A stretch of DNA of 6,087 nt, from assembly GCA_012798155.1 (NCBI GenBank), contig JAAZNR010000160.1:1-6087 (forward strand), read 5' to 3'. A model generated the notes under the pieces. That model saw only the letters and a list, made by a program, of their open reading frames with translations, was not told the origin of the DNA and did not search any database. The stretch comes from Thermogutta sp. (GTDB lineage Bacteria > Planctomycetota > Planctomycetia > Pirellulales > Thermoguttaceae). A program made the position numbers and the translations under genes. Shown piece by piece: positions 1 to 5,786 of the stretch (position 1 is the stretch's first letter; every line of letters starts with the position of its first letter).

Positions 1-1
1 C

Positions 2-442
2 TACGACATCAATGTCTGCCGCCACATGGTCCAAGGGGTGGACGTGTGGCTGAACAATCCCCGGCGGCCGCTGGAGGCGTCAGGGACGAGCGGGCAAAAG
101 GCGGTCCTCAACGGGGCCCTGCACATGTCGGTCTTGGACGGATGGTGGGCGGAGGCCTATGACGGGGCGAACGGCTTCGCGATCGGCTCCGGAACCAGCC
201 ATTCCGACTGGAACGTGACCGATGCCCGGGACGCCCAAAGCCTTTACGGCGTCCTCGAAGACGTGGTCGTTCCCATGTTCTATGACGTGGACGAGAACGG
301 CCTGCCGCAGCAGTGGCTCCGCCGCGTGATGAATTCCATCAGCTCCTTGGCGTGGCGATTCAGCGCGCACCGAATGGTCGCGGACTACGTAAGATTAGCA
401 TACCTGCCAGCCGCCGGCGGCCTCAGCGCCGAGATGAAATGA
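2..442 (+). CDS. glgP: Alpha-glucan (glycogen) phosphorylase, C-terminal part (cut by window edge)
   Basis: The enzyme removes terminal alpha-1,4-linked glucose from glycogen or maltodextrin using inorganic phosphate, giving glucose-1-phosphate in the cytoplasm; it depends on pyridoxal phosphate. Only the last 146 residues lie in the window; the frame is open from base 2, so the N-terminal glucan and catalytic parts lie to the left. The visible part has the family signature 'GVDVWLNNPRRPLEASGTSG' followed by QKAVLNG. The lysine at 98-100 aligns with the PLP Schiff-base lysine of the family (usual context SGTSGMK or GTGNMK; here Q precedes K). Downstream come 'SVLDGWW.EAYDG.NGFAIG' and the tail 'RFSAHRMVADYV.LAYLPAA', typical of the shorter bacterial/thermophile-type GlgP. 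It ends TGA at 440-442, with 117 bases to the next gene. Family assignment is very secure; exact substrate preference (glycogen versus maltodextrin) cannot be told from this part. Confidence 0.95.
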   Translation, partial: YDINVCRHMVQGVDVWLNNPRRPLEASGTSGQKAVLNGALHMSVLDGWWAEAYDGANGFAIGSGTSHSDWNVTDARDAQSLYGVLEDVVVPMFYDVDENGLPQQWLRRVMNSISSLAWRFSAHRMVADYVRLAYLPAAGGLSAEMK

Positions 443-559
443 CGGCGGCTCGCGCGTCATCGTTCGCGGACATCGGCGAAAGTGCCGTCTATTCCGCGCG
501 CCGTCCGCGGCCGGAATCGCGCGGCTGCCGCCGTACCGCGAGGGGAAATTCGAAAACGT

Positions 560-1078
560 ATGCCGGAAGTCTTTTTATTTCGACACCGAGTTCGGGCCGA
601 CGAGATCGACATGTTGGGCCACGCCAACAACGTGGTCTACGTGCAATGGCTTCAGGACGCCGCCGTGGCCCACTCCGAAGCCCAGGGGTGGCCGGGCCGC
701 CGGCATCTGGCCGTGGGGAGCGGTTGGGTCGTGCGGTCGCACTACATCGAGTATTTGGAGCCGGCGCGGGCGGGCGATGAGATCGTCGTGCAGACCTGGG
801 TGGCGAGCTTCAAGAAAGTGACGTCCGTGCGTCGCTACCGCATCTACCGTGCCCCGGACGGGCTGCTGTTGGCGCGAGCGGAAACGCATTGGGCCTACGT
901 AGCGTATGCCACCGGCAAGCCCTGCCGTATCCCCCAAGAGGTGATTGACGCCTTCGTCGCTGCCGGTGAGGACGTGCCGCCGTACTCGCCGCCAAGCGGC
1001 CGGAACCGCCCGAATTGGGCCGAGGATGCGGGGGCGAGCGCGACCGCCGTCGCATCAGCGCCCGATCGGTCGCCTTGA
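560..1078 (+). CDS. Hotdog-fold acyl-CoA thioesterase, 4HBT family (YbgC/FadM-like)
   Basis: This 172-residue protein is predicted to hydrolyse acyl-CoA thioesters in the cytoplasm; the acyl chain is unknown. Residues about 5-135 form a single hotdog domain. The N-terminal motif D17-M-L-G-H21-A-N-N-x-x-Y27 is the family active-site segment, with D17 the expected catalytic acid. It is followed by 'HYIEYLEPARAGDEI' (61-75), the usual strand/turn after the hotdog helix, and 'ARAETHWAYV' (105-114). The last 30 residues or so (from PPSGRNRP) are Pro/Ala/Ser-rich and probably disordered. The frame stays open upstream to a GTG at 482, but those codons encode an Arg/Ala-rich stretch unlike the family; ATG 560 puts the hotdog strand right at the N-terminus. 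The ribosome site is weak: GAGGGG at 540-545 is 14 bases from the ATG. No partner gene identifies the pathway. Family call is firm, specificity is not. Confidence 0.9.
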   Translation: MPEVFLFRHRVRADEIDMLGHANNVVYVQWLQDAAVAHSEAQGWPGRRHLAVGSGWVVRSHYIEYLEPARAGDEIVVQTWVASFKKVTSVRRYRIYRAPDGLLLARAETHWAYVAYATGKPCRIPQEVIDAFVAAGEDVPPYSPPSGRNRPNWAEDAGASATAVASAPDRSP

Positions 1079-1105
1079 TGTTGTTCCTTGCCCGGTTCTT
1101 TGCCC

Positions 1106-1125
1106 GCGGAGGAGATTCCCTCCGC
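1106..1125 (+). terminator. GC-rich hairpin between thioesterase and quinone reductase genes
   Basis: GCGGAGG (1106-1112) is exactly complementary to CCTCCGC (1119-1125), giving a 7-bp stem with a 6-base loop, 28 bases after the thioesterase stop. No T-run follows, so it is not a classical intrinsic terminator. It could be a terminator of the U-tract-less kind, an RNA-processing stem, or chance in GC-rich DNA. Confidence 0.3.
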
Positions 1126-1186
1126 ATGTCTCCCCGGTCTGCGGGCGCTCGCCGCGGCCGGCATCCAGAAGTTGGGAGGGTGACTC

Positions 1187-1765
1187 ATGAATGTATTGGT
1201 GATACTGGGGCATCAGCACCAAGGCAGTTTTTGCCACGCGATCGCCCAAACCGCGTTGTCGGTTCTTCGTCAGGCCGGTCATCGCACGGTCTATCACGAT
1301 CTGTATGCCGAACGATTCGATCCGATTCTCCCGCACGAGCAGATTCCGAAGGATGCCCAAGTGCCCCCGGAGATCCGCCGCCACTGCGAGGAGCTGGCGT
1401 CGGCGGACGGCTACGTGATCGTCCATCCCAACTGGTGGGGACAGCCGCCGGCCATCCTCAAGGGGTGGGTGGACCGCGTGTTTCGTCAAGGCACGGCCTA
1501 CGATATCTCGGGCGAGGGAGTCGTCGGTTTCCTGAAGGATAAACGGGCCCTGGTGATTACGACCTCCAACACGCCGCGCGAGGACGAGTTGCGGTTGTAC
1601 GGCGACCCCTTGGAGAACCTTTGGAAGAACTGCATCTTCGGTTTCTGCGGCCTGCAAGACTTCCGCCGCCGCAACTTCGACTCGATCGTGATGAGTACCC
1701 CGGAGCAGCGCGCGGAATGGTTGAAGGAGGTGGAAGGGTTGGTCCGCGCGATGTTCCCGGCGTGA
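1187..1765 (+). CDS. Flavodoxin-fold NAD(P)H:quinone oxidoreductase (Flavodoxin_2 / NQO family)
   Basis: A 192-residue soluble flavoprotein expected to bind FMN or FAD and transfer two electrons from NAD(P)H to quinones or similar acceptors. It resembles the KefF/MdaB/YheR branch. Evidence: strand 'MNVLVILGH' followed by the flavin-phosphate loop 'GHQHQGSFCHAIA' (8-20); 'ADGYVIVHPNWWGQPP' (73-88) and 'AILKGWVDRVF' (89-99), which together form the most diagnostic block of this family; and strand 'ALVITTSNTP' (121-130) leading to the next flavin/substrate loop. The length matches the family norm (about 175-200). The start is well supported: GGGAGGG at 1174-1180 lies 6 bases before ATG 1187. There is no membrane segment, and no neighbouring K+ efflux (Kef) gene, so a KefF role is not supported. 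The physiological acceptor is unknown; quinone or drug detoxification is inference. Confidence 0.9.
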   Translation: MNVLVILGHQHQGSFCHAIAQTALSVLRQAGHRTVYHDLYAERFDPILPHEQIPKDAQVPPEIRRHCEELASADGYVIVHPNWWGQPPAILKGWVDRVFRQGTAYDISGEGVVGFLKDKRALVITTSNTPREDELRLYGDPLENLWKNCIFGFCGLQDFRRRNFDSIVMSTPEQRAEWLKEVEGLVRAMFPA

Positions 1766-1836
1766 TCGTGAGCGGTTCGCCTTGTGGCTGCCGGCTCGCC
1801 CGAAGCGACCTTCAGCCGCCGATGTCATCACAGTGA

Positions 1837-1862
1837 TCCGTTGCTCAGGTCCGTTGCTCAGG
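1837..1862. repeat. Perfect 13-bp tandem duplication upstream of dprA
   Basis: TCCGTTGCTCAGG occurs at 1837-1849 and again, directly abutting and with no mismatch, at 1850-1862. It lies in the non-coding gap 72 bases after the quinone reductase stop and about 40 bases before the putative dprA -35 region. It may be recent replication slippage or a doubled protein-binding site; the 13-bp period is not a whole helical turn. Confidence 0.85.
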
Positions 1863-1876
1863 GGTGAGGTCGCAAC

Positions 1877-1912
1877 CGGCTCCGTGATCCTGCCCGGCCG
1901 TTTCCGGAGCCG
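1877..1912. repeat. 8-bp inverted repeat overlapping the putative dprA promoter
   Basis: CGGCTCCG (1877-1884) is exactly complementary to CGGAGCCG (1905-1912), with a 20-base loop. The right arm overlaps the -35 position of the TAGAAT promoter candidate. It could be an operator, a weak terminator for the upstream gene (no T-run follows), or chance. Confidence 0.35.
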
Positions 1913-1930
1913 CCCTGCTGCGCGTAGAAT
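1901..1930 (+). promoter_or_regulatory. Putative housekeeping-sigma promoter of dprA
   Basis: TAGAAT (1925-1930) matches the TATAAT consensus at five of six positions. A poor -35, TTTCCG (1901-1906), lies 18 bases upstream. Transcription would start near 1937, leaving a leader of about 95 bases before ATG 2032. The nearly identical core GCTAGAATAGG precedes rsfS, which strengthens the call. Unproven without transcript data. Confidence 0.4.
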
Positions 1931-2031
1931 GGTCGCTTGAGATCGGTCGCGGCGTCGTGCCTTCTCGGTCTGGAGGCGGTGCCATCGGGGCGGCGAGACA
2001 CCGGCGGCCGCGGGACGACGGGACGCAGGCG

Positions 2032-3162
2032 ATGGAACCGGCTTTTCTCCCCGACGATGCTTACCGGCGGCGGCTACTGGCGGTGGTGCGTTTGGCGCTG
2101 GTGCCGGGCGTCGGTGCGCGGACGTATCATCTGCTCGTGGCGCGGTTCGGTTCGCCGGATGACGTCTTCCAAGCATCGGCGGAGGACTTGGCGGCGGTGT
2201 CCGGCGTAGGGCCTCGGCTGATTCGCGGTCTTCGAGAGCCGCCCACCGCCGAGGAAGCATCCGCCGTCTTGGACGAGTGCTCCGGCCTCGGCATCGACGT
2301 CATTTGGGATGAACATCCGCGGTATCCGCGCTTGCTGCGGGAAATCCCCGATCCGCCGCCGCTGCTGTTCGTCCGCGGTGAACTCAAGCCGGAGGACGAG
2401 TTGGCGATTGCCATCGTGGGTACGCGTGATGCCTCGCACTACGGTTTGACGATGGCGGAGCGGTTGGCGGGCGGGATGGCGCGAGCGGGTCTGACCGTGG
2501 TCAGCGGCTTGGCGCGAGGCATTGATGCCGCCGCGCACCGGGGGGCCTTGGCGGCCGGCGGGCGGACCGTGGCGGTGCTCGGCAGCGGCGTGGACAACAT
2601 TTATCCTCCGGAACATGCCAATCTGGCCGAAGACATCCTCCAACAAGGGGCCTTGGTGAGCGAGTTCCCGCCCCACGCGGCGCCCCATGGAGGCCGCTTC
2701 CCCCAGCGGAACCGCATCATCAGCGGCATGAGCGTGGGGACTATCGTGGTCGAGGCCGGGGACAAAAGCGGGGCCTTGATCACCGCCCGGCATGCGATGG
2801 AGCAGAACCGCGAGGTCTTCGCCGTCCCGGGACGCGCGGACCAATTGCAGGCCCGGGGGTGCCACCGGCTGTTGCGCGACGGGGCCGCGCTGGCGGAGAC
2901 GTCGGAGGACATTCTGGAGCAATTGGGGCCGTTGGTCCGCCCCGTCAAGGCCGGCGATGCCGTCGTGCGAAAGCCGCTGGAATTGACGCTCAACCCCATC
3001 GAGCAGCAAATCTTGCAGGCCCTGGACGACGATCCGACGCCGATCGATCGCTTGATCGATGTTACCGCTTTGTCCGCCTCCCAAGTGCTGGCCACCTTGA
3101 GCGTGCTGGAGATGCGGCGTCTGGTTCGGCGGGTAGGGGGCACGATGGTGCAGCGGCTATAG
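2032..3162 (+). CDS. dprA: DNA-processing protein DprA (Smf family)
   Basis: DprA binds incoming single-stranded DNA in the cytoplasm and loads RecA on it during natural transformation; it also occurs in species not known to be competent. The 376 residues carry the full architecture. An N-terminal helix-hairpin-helix pair has 'LVPGVGARTY' (23-32) and 'VSGVGPRLI' (56-64). The central Rossmann-like DNA_processg_A domain spans about 95-295, with AIVGTRDASHYG (127-138), VVSGLARGIDAAAHRGAL (156-173), AVLGSGVDNIYPPEH (181-195), FPQRNRIISGMS (223-234), and EAGDKSGALITARHA (241-255) leading to REVFAVPGR (260-268). A C-terminal winged-helix domain covers about 317-376. Start choice: the frame is open to GTG 1957, but those extra 25 residues are Arg/Gly-rich and unlike the family; ATG 2032 places the HhH domain at the usual distance. 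No strong Shine-Dalgarno is seen at either. Identification is certain, the start less so. Confidence 0.96.
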   Translation: MEPAFLPDDAYRRRLLAVVRLALVPGVGARTYHLLVARFGSPDDVFQASAEDLAAVSGVGPRLIRGLREPPTAEEASAVLDECSGLGIDVIWDEHPRYPRLLREIPDPPPLLFVRGELKPEDELAIAIVGTRDASHYGLTMAERLAGGMARAGLTVVSGLARGIDAAAHRGALAAGGRTVAVLGSGVDNIYPPEHANLAEDILQQGALVSEFPPHAAPHGGRFPQRNRIISGMSVGTIVVEAGDKSGALITARHAMEQNREVFAVPGRADQLQARGCHRLLRDGAALAETSEDILEQLGPLVRPVKAGDAVVRKPLELTLNPIEQQILQALDDDPTPIDRLIDVTALSASQVLATLSVLEMRRLVRRVGGTMVQRL

Positions 3163-3183
3163 CGATGAAGGTTGCGCCCCGCG

Positions 3184-3212
3184 TATTCCGGCCATTCCGC
3201 CGCGGCTAGAAT
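3184..3212 (+). promoter_or_regulatory. Putative housekeeping-sigma promoter of rsfS-argS
   Basis: TAGAAT (3207-3212) is an almost consensus -10; the 17-base spacer puts TATTCC (3184-3189) at -35, a poor match. ATTCCG occurs twice here (3185-3190 and 3194-3199). Predicted transcription start is near 3219, leaving about 93 bases before GTG 3312. The same TAGAAT core is found before dprA. A separate transcription unit for rsfS-argS is inferred from this and from the 149-base gap after dprA. Confidence 0.4.
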
Positions 3213-3296
3213 AGGGGAAGTGAAGCGGTTCTTTATGGTGGCGATATGCGAGAGCCGTGCGCGGAATCGGCGGTTCGCGGCAGGTATTGGTCCAAG

Positions 3297-3302
3297 AAGG
3301 AG
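3297..3302 (+). promoter_or_regulatory. Shine-Dalgarno that decides the rsfS start (GTG 3312)
   Basis: AAGGAG, within AAGAAGGAG, ends 9 bases before GTG 3312. Neither competing start has this: ATG 3246 has no purine-rich site upstream, and ATG 3327 is 24 bases from this one. It is the strongest evidence that translation begins at 3312. Confidence 0.65.
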
Positions 3303-3311
3303 TTCGGCCGG

Positions 3312-3722
3312 GTGAGTTTCGCGGAAATGGTGTCTCACGAGGGCGACGCGGACAGGGCATCGCTGCGGCGGGCCTTGGCGGCCGCGGAAACGGCGGCGGA
3401 GCTGAAGGGCCGGGATATCGTCATCCTCGACATGCGGGAACAAACCGGGTTCTTCGATTACTTCGTGATCGTTTCCGGTTCCAGTCGCCGCCAACTCCAC
3501 TCCATGAGTGAAAACATCGACGACGTTCTGACCAAACGCGAAGGCGCCAAACGCATCGGCCTGGAAGGGGTCGGCGACAGCCGCTGGATTCTCCTGGATT
3601 ACGGCGACGTGGTGGTGCATTTGTTCGACCCGGAATTGCGGGCGTATTATGCCCTGGAGGACCTCTGGGCCGCCGCCCGGCGCGTGGACTTCTCCCCCTC
3701 ATCATCCCCCCAAATGCCCTGA
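3312..3722 (+). CDS. rsfS: Ribosomal silencing factor RsfS (RsfA/Iojap family, DUF143)
   Basis: RsfS binds ribosomal protein L14 on the 50S subunit and blocks joining with the 30S, lowering translation when nutrients are short. With GTG 3312 as start it has 136 residues, near the usual 105-130. Diagnostic blocks are DIVILDMREQTGFFDYFVI (35-53), SGSSRRQLHSMSENI (55-69), and the C-terminal core 'WILLDYGDVVVHLFDPE' (92-108) followed by 'RAYYALEDLW' (110-119). The frame is also open to ATG 3246, which would add 22 residues (MREPCAESAVRG...) not resembling the family and lacking a ribosome site. The C-terminal tail SPSSSPQMP is Ser/Pro-rich and probably floppy. argS follows after 11 bases and probably shares its transcript, so a translation regulator and a tRNA synthetase are made together. 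In many bacteria rsfS sits by nadD; no nadD is visible here. Confidence 0.93.
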   Translation: MSFAEMVSHEGDADRASLRRALAAAETAAELKGRDIVILDMREQTGFFDYFVIVSGSSRRQLHSMSENIDDVLTKREGAKRIGLEGVGDSRWILLDYGDVVVHLFDPELRAYYALEDLWAAARRVDFSPSSSPQMP

Positions 3723-3727
3723 AGGAG
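3721..3727 (+). promoter_or_regulatory. argS Shine-Dalgarno overlapping the rsfS stop codon
   Basis: GAAGGAG (3721-3727) begins inside the rsfS TGA (3720-3722) and ends 6 bases before GTG 3734. It supports the GTG start of argS and implies translational coupling, because ribosomes finishing rsfS cover the argS initiation site. Confidence 0.75.
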
Positions 3728-3733
3728 TGCGGC

Positions 3734-5719
3734 GTGGCAGGAGGCAAGAGCGTTCTGGGCGAACTTCGTGCGCGGTTTCATGCGGCGCTGAGCGGTCTGG
3801 TCGATTCCACGGCGGAGTACCTGGCCCTCATCCATCGCAGCCAGAGTGAACGATTCGGCGACTACCAGGCCGATCTGGCCATGCCGCTGGCCAAGCGGCT
3901 GGGGAAAAAGCCGCGCGACCTGGCCGCCCAAATCGTCGCCCGGCTGGACGTCGCCGATCTGGCCGAGCCGCCGGAATTGGCCGGGCCGGGCTTCATCAAT
4001 CTCCGCTTGAAGGACGACTATCTGGTCCGCCGCGTGAATGCCTTGATCCACGATGAGCGGCTGGGCGCCCCGACGGTGGAAACGCCGCGGACGTTCGTCC
4101 TAGACTACTCGGCCCCCAATGTCGCCAAGCCGATGCACGTGGGCCATATTCGCTCCACGGTCATCGGGGACGCGCTCTATCGGACCCTGCAATTCGTCGG
4201 GCACCGTGTCATCAGCGATAATCACATCGGTGATTGGGGCACGCAATTCGGGATGATCCTCTACGGCTATCGGCACTTTCTCGACGCCGAGGCCTACCGC
4301 CGTAATCCCGTTGCCGAGCTGGCTCGGATCTATCGCGTGGTGCGGCGGTTGATGGATTATCACGAGAGCAAGGCGGCGCTCCCCGCGCGGGAGGCAGAAG
4401 CGGAGCGGCGCCGCGCTGCGGTGCAAGAGCTTCGCGCACGACTCGCCTCCGCCGACGAGAAAACTCGGCCTAAAGTAGAGAAGGAACTTCGCCGAGCGGA
4501 GGCCGCGCCGGCCGACGCCGAGCGGGATTGGCAGGCCGCCAAGGCCTTGATCGCGGAGGTGGAAGCGGACCCCCAATGGTCGGCCTGGGCCGCCGCGCAC
4601 CCCGATATCGGCAAGGCGGTCTTGGCCGAAACGGCGAAACTGCACGCCGGCGACGCGGAGAATCTTCGGTTGTGGCGAGAGTTCCTGCCGCACAGTCGCG
4701 ACGAAATGGAACGCGTCTATCGGCGATTGGGAATTCGCTTCGACCACACACTGGGAGAAAGCTTTTACCACGATCAATTGCCGGCTTTGACCGAGGAACT
4801 GTTGCGGCGGGGAATTGCCCGCGTCAGCGACGGCGCGGTCTGCATCTTCTTCGACGATCTGCCCGCCCCGATGATCATTCGCAAACAGGACGGGGCGTTT
4901 CTCTACGCCTCCACCGACTTGGCGACGCTCCGTTGGCGGATGGAGAACTGGCGGCCGGATGCCATCCTCTACGTGGTCGATCATCGCCAAAGCCTGCACT
5001 TTCGGCAGCTTTTCGCCGCGGCGAGGATGCTGGGCTACCGCGACGTGACTCTGGAACACGTGAGCTTCGGCACGGTGCTGGGGGAGGACGGCAGGCCGTT
5101 CCGTACGCGGGCCGGCGATACGGTCGGTTTGGAGTCGCTGTTGGACGAGGCCGTGCGCCGGGCGGCGGAGATCGTCGCCGCCAATGACGATGCCAAGCCG
5201 CAGGGACCCGAGCTGTCGCCCGAGGAACGCCGCCGCGTGGCCGAGGTCGTGGGCATCGGCGCCTTGAAGTACGCCGATCTGTCTCAAAATCGCAGCAGCG
5301 ATTACGTCTTCAGTTATGACAAGATGTTGGCCATGACGGGCAACACCGGTACGTACATGCAGTACGCTTACGCCCGAATCCAAAACATCTTCGCCAAAGG
5401 GGGCGTCGATATCGCGGCCTTGCGTGCGAGCGGCCATGCGATCCGGCTGACGCATCCCGCGGAACGGGCGCTGATCCTGGAGATACTCCGCTTTCCCGAG
5501 GCCGTGGAATTGGTCTTGGAGGATTATCGGCCGCACCAACTCACCGCCTATTTGTTCGAGCTGGCCAACCGCTTTTCAACGTTCTACCAAGAGTGCCCCG
5601 TGCTCCAGGCCCCGTCGCCGGAGGTGCGCGCCGGTCGGCTGCTGTTGTGCGACGTGACGGGCCGCGTGATCCGCCGCGGTTTGCAACTCTTGGGGATCGA
5701 AACCGTGGATCGTATGTAG
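3734..5719 (+). CDS. argS: Arginyl-tRNA synthetase, class I, with a long charged insertion
   Basis: ArgS joins arginine to tRNA-Arg using ATP in the cytoplasm and is essential. The 661 residues contain, in order: an N-terminal Add-1-type tRNA-binding domain (about 1-110); the catalytic Rossmann domain with DYSAPNVAKPMHVGHIRST (124-142), whose HVGH at 135-138 is the HIGH motif; NHIGDWGTQFG (163-173); the substrate-pocket region YASTDLATLRWR (391-402); and the region RPFRTRAGDTVGLESLL (454-470) that replaces KMSK. The C-terminal DALR anticodon-binding domain (about 535-661) includes TYMQYAYARIQNIF (540-553) and ANRFSTFYQECPVL (611-624). No KMSK is present; as in most ArgS, a lysine just before HIGH (K132) is available to compensate. 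It is about 80 residues longer than the E. coli enzyme (577), mostly from a charged, Ala/Glu/Arg-rich stretch at about 205-290 that looks helical or coiled-coil. Start GTG 3734 is supported by its Shine-Dalgarno. The stop is TAG 5717-5719. Confidence 0.97.
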   Translation: MAGGKSVLGELRARFHAALSGLVDSTAEYLALIHRSQSERFGDYQADLAMPLAKRLGKKPRDLAAQIVARLDVADLAEPPELAGPGFINLRLKDDYLVRRVNALIHDERLGAPTVETPRTFVLDYSAPNVAKPMHVGHIRSTVIGDALYRTLQFVGHRVISDNHIGDWGTQFGMILYGYRHFLDAEAYRRNPVAELARIYRVVRRLMDYHESKAALPAREAEAERRRAAVQELRARLASADEKTRPKVEKELRRAEAAPADAERDWQAAKALIAEVEADPQWSAWAAAHPDIGKAVLAETAKLHAGDAENLRLWREFLPHSRDEMERVYRRLGIRFDHTLGESFYHDQLPALTEELLRRGIARVSDGAVCIFFDDLPAPMIIRKQDGAFLYASTDLATLRWRMENWRPDAILYVVDHRQSLHFRQLFAAARMLGYRDVTLEHVSFGTVLGEDGRPFRTRAGDTVGLESLLDEAVRRAAEIVAANDDAKPQGPELSPEERRRVAEVVGIGALKYADLSQNRSSDYVFSYDKMLAMTGNTGTYMQYAYARIQNIFAKGGVDIAALRASGHAIRLTHPAERALILEILRFPEAVELVLEDYRPHQLTAYLFELANRFSTFYQECPVLQAPSPEVRAGRLLLCDVTGRVIRRGLQLLGIETVDRM

Positions 5720-5738
5720 GCCGGCGTATGTAGGGCGG
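5711..5738. repeat. 14-bp imperfect tandem duplication of the argS stop region
   Basis: CGTATGTAGGCCGG (5711-5724) is followed directly by CGTATGTAGGGCGG (5725-5738), identical at 13 of 14 bases. The first copy encodes the last two ArgS residues (Arg, Met) and its TAG stop, so the duplication leaves the protein unchanged and places a second copy of those codons and TAG in the 3' region. Confidence 0.75.
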
Positions 5739-5749
5739 GGTGCCTCGCC
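5734..5749 (+). repeat. Short hairpin after argS (left of two overlapping stems)
   Basis: GGCGGG (5734-5739) can pair with CTCGCC (5744-5749), a 6-bp stem with one G-T wobble and the loop GTGC. Its right arm shares 5746-5749 with the larger stem that follows, so both cannot form at once. It resembles dispersed intergenic palindromes (REP-like), which is inference. Confidence 0.35.
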
Positions 5750-5780
5750 GTGACCTTCAGCGAAGACCTTGGTCACGGCG
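5746..5780 (+). terminator. Strong 10-bp hairpin after argS, probable transcript end
   Basis: CGCCGTGACC (5746-5755) is perfectly complementary to GGTCACGGCG (5771-5780), giving a 10-bp stem with a 15-base loop, 26 bases past the argS stop. A small CTTC/GAAG stem (5755-5758 with 5762-5765) competes within the loop region. No T-run follows (TCTCGCTC), so it is either a terminator without a U-tract, a 3' end stabiliser, or a dispersed palindrome. Position after the last gene of the rsfS-argS unit favours a transcript-end role. Confidence 0.5.
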
Positions 5781-5786
5781 TCTCGC

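Noticed and set aside
454..473. Window scanned for CRISPR arrays, tRNA/rRNA genes, IS ends and phage genes (placeholder position)
   Set aside because: No spaced direct repeats, cloverleaf with CCA-end, transposase-like protein or integrase was found anywhere in the 6087 bases.
491..524. Possible hairpins in the gap before the thioesterase (CCGCGCG with CGCGCGG; ATTCC with GGAAT)
   Set aside because: Short, mutually exclusive and built only of very GC-rich words in a GC-rich gap; no T-run or other signal makes them stand out.
1055..2260. 401-codon minus-strand open frame spanning the quinone reductase gene and part of dprA
   Set aside because: It crosses two clear + strand genes and their gap, is Arg/Ala/Pro-rich without recognisable motifs, and has no family resemblance.
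3165..3209. 14-codon mini-frame (MKVAPRVFRPFRRG) between dprA and rsfS, a possible leader peptide
   Set aside because: No ribosome site, it precedes rather than follows the predicted transcription start, and its stop is simply the TAG of the TAGAAT box.
2074..3620. Long minus-strand frames opposite dprA and rsfS
   Set aside because: Shadows of strongly conserved DprA and RsfS; composition is Arg/Gln/His-rich as expected from reversed GC-rich codons.
4100..5539. 479-codon open frame on the minus strand opposite argS
   Set aside because: It is fully antisense to an unmistakable ArgS, shows no domain, and long antisense frames are expected in GC-rich coding DNA.
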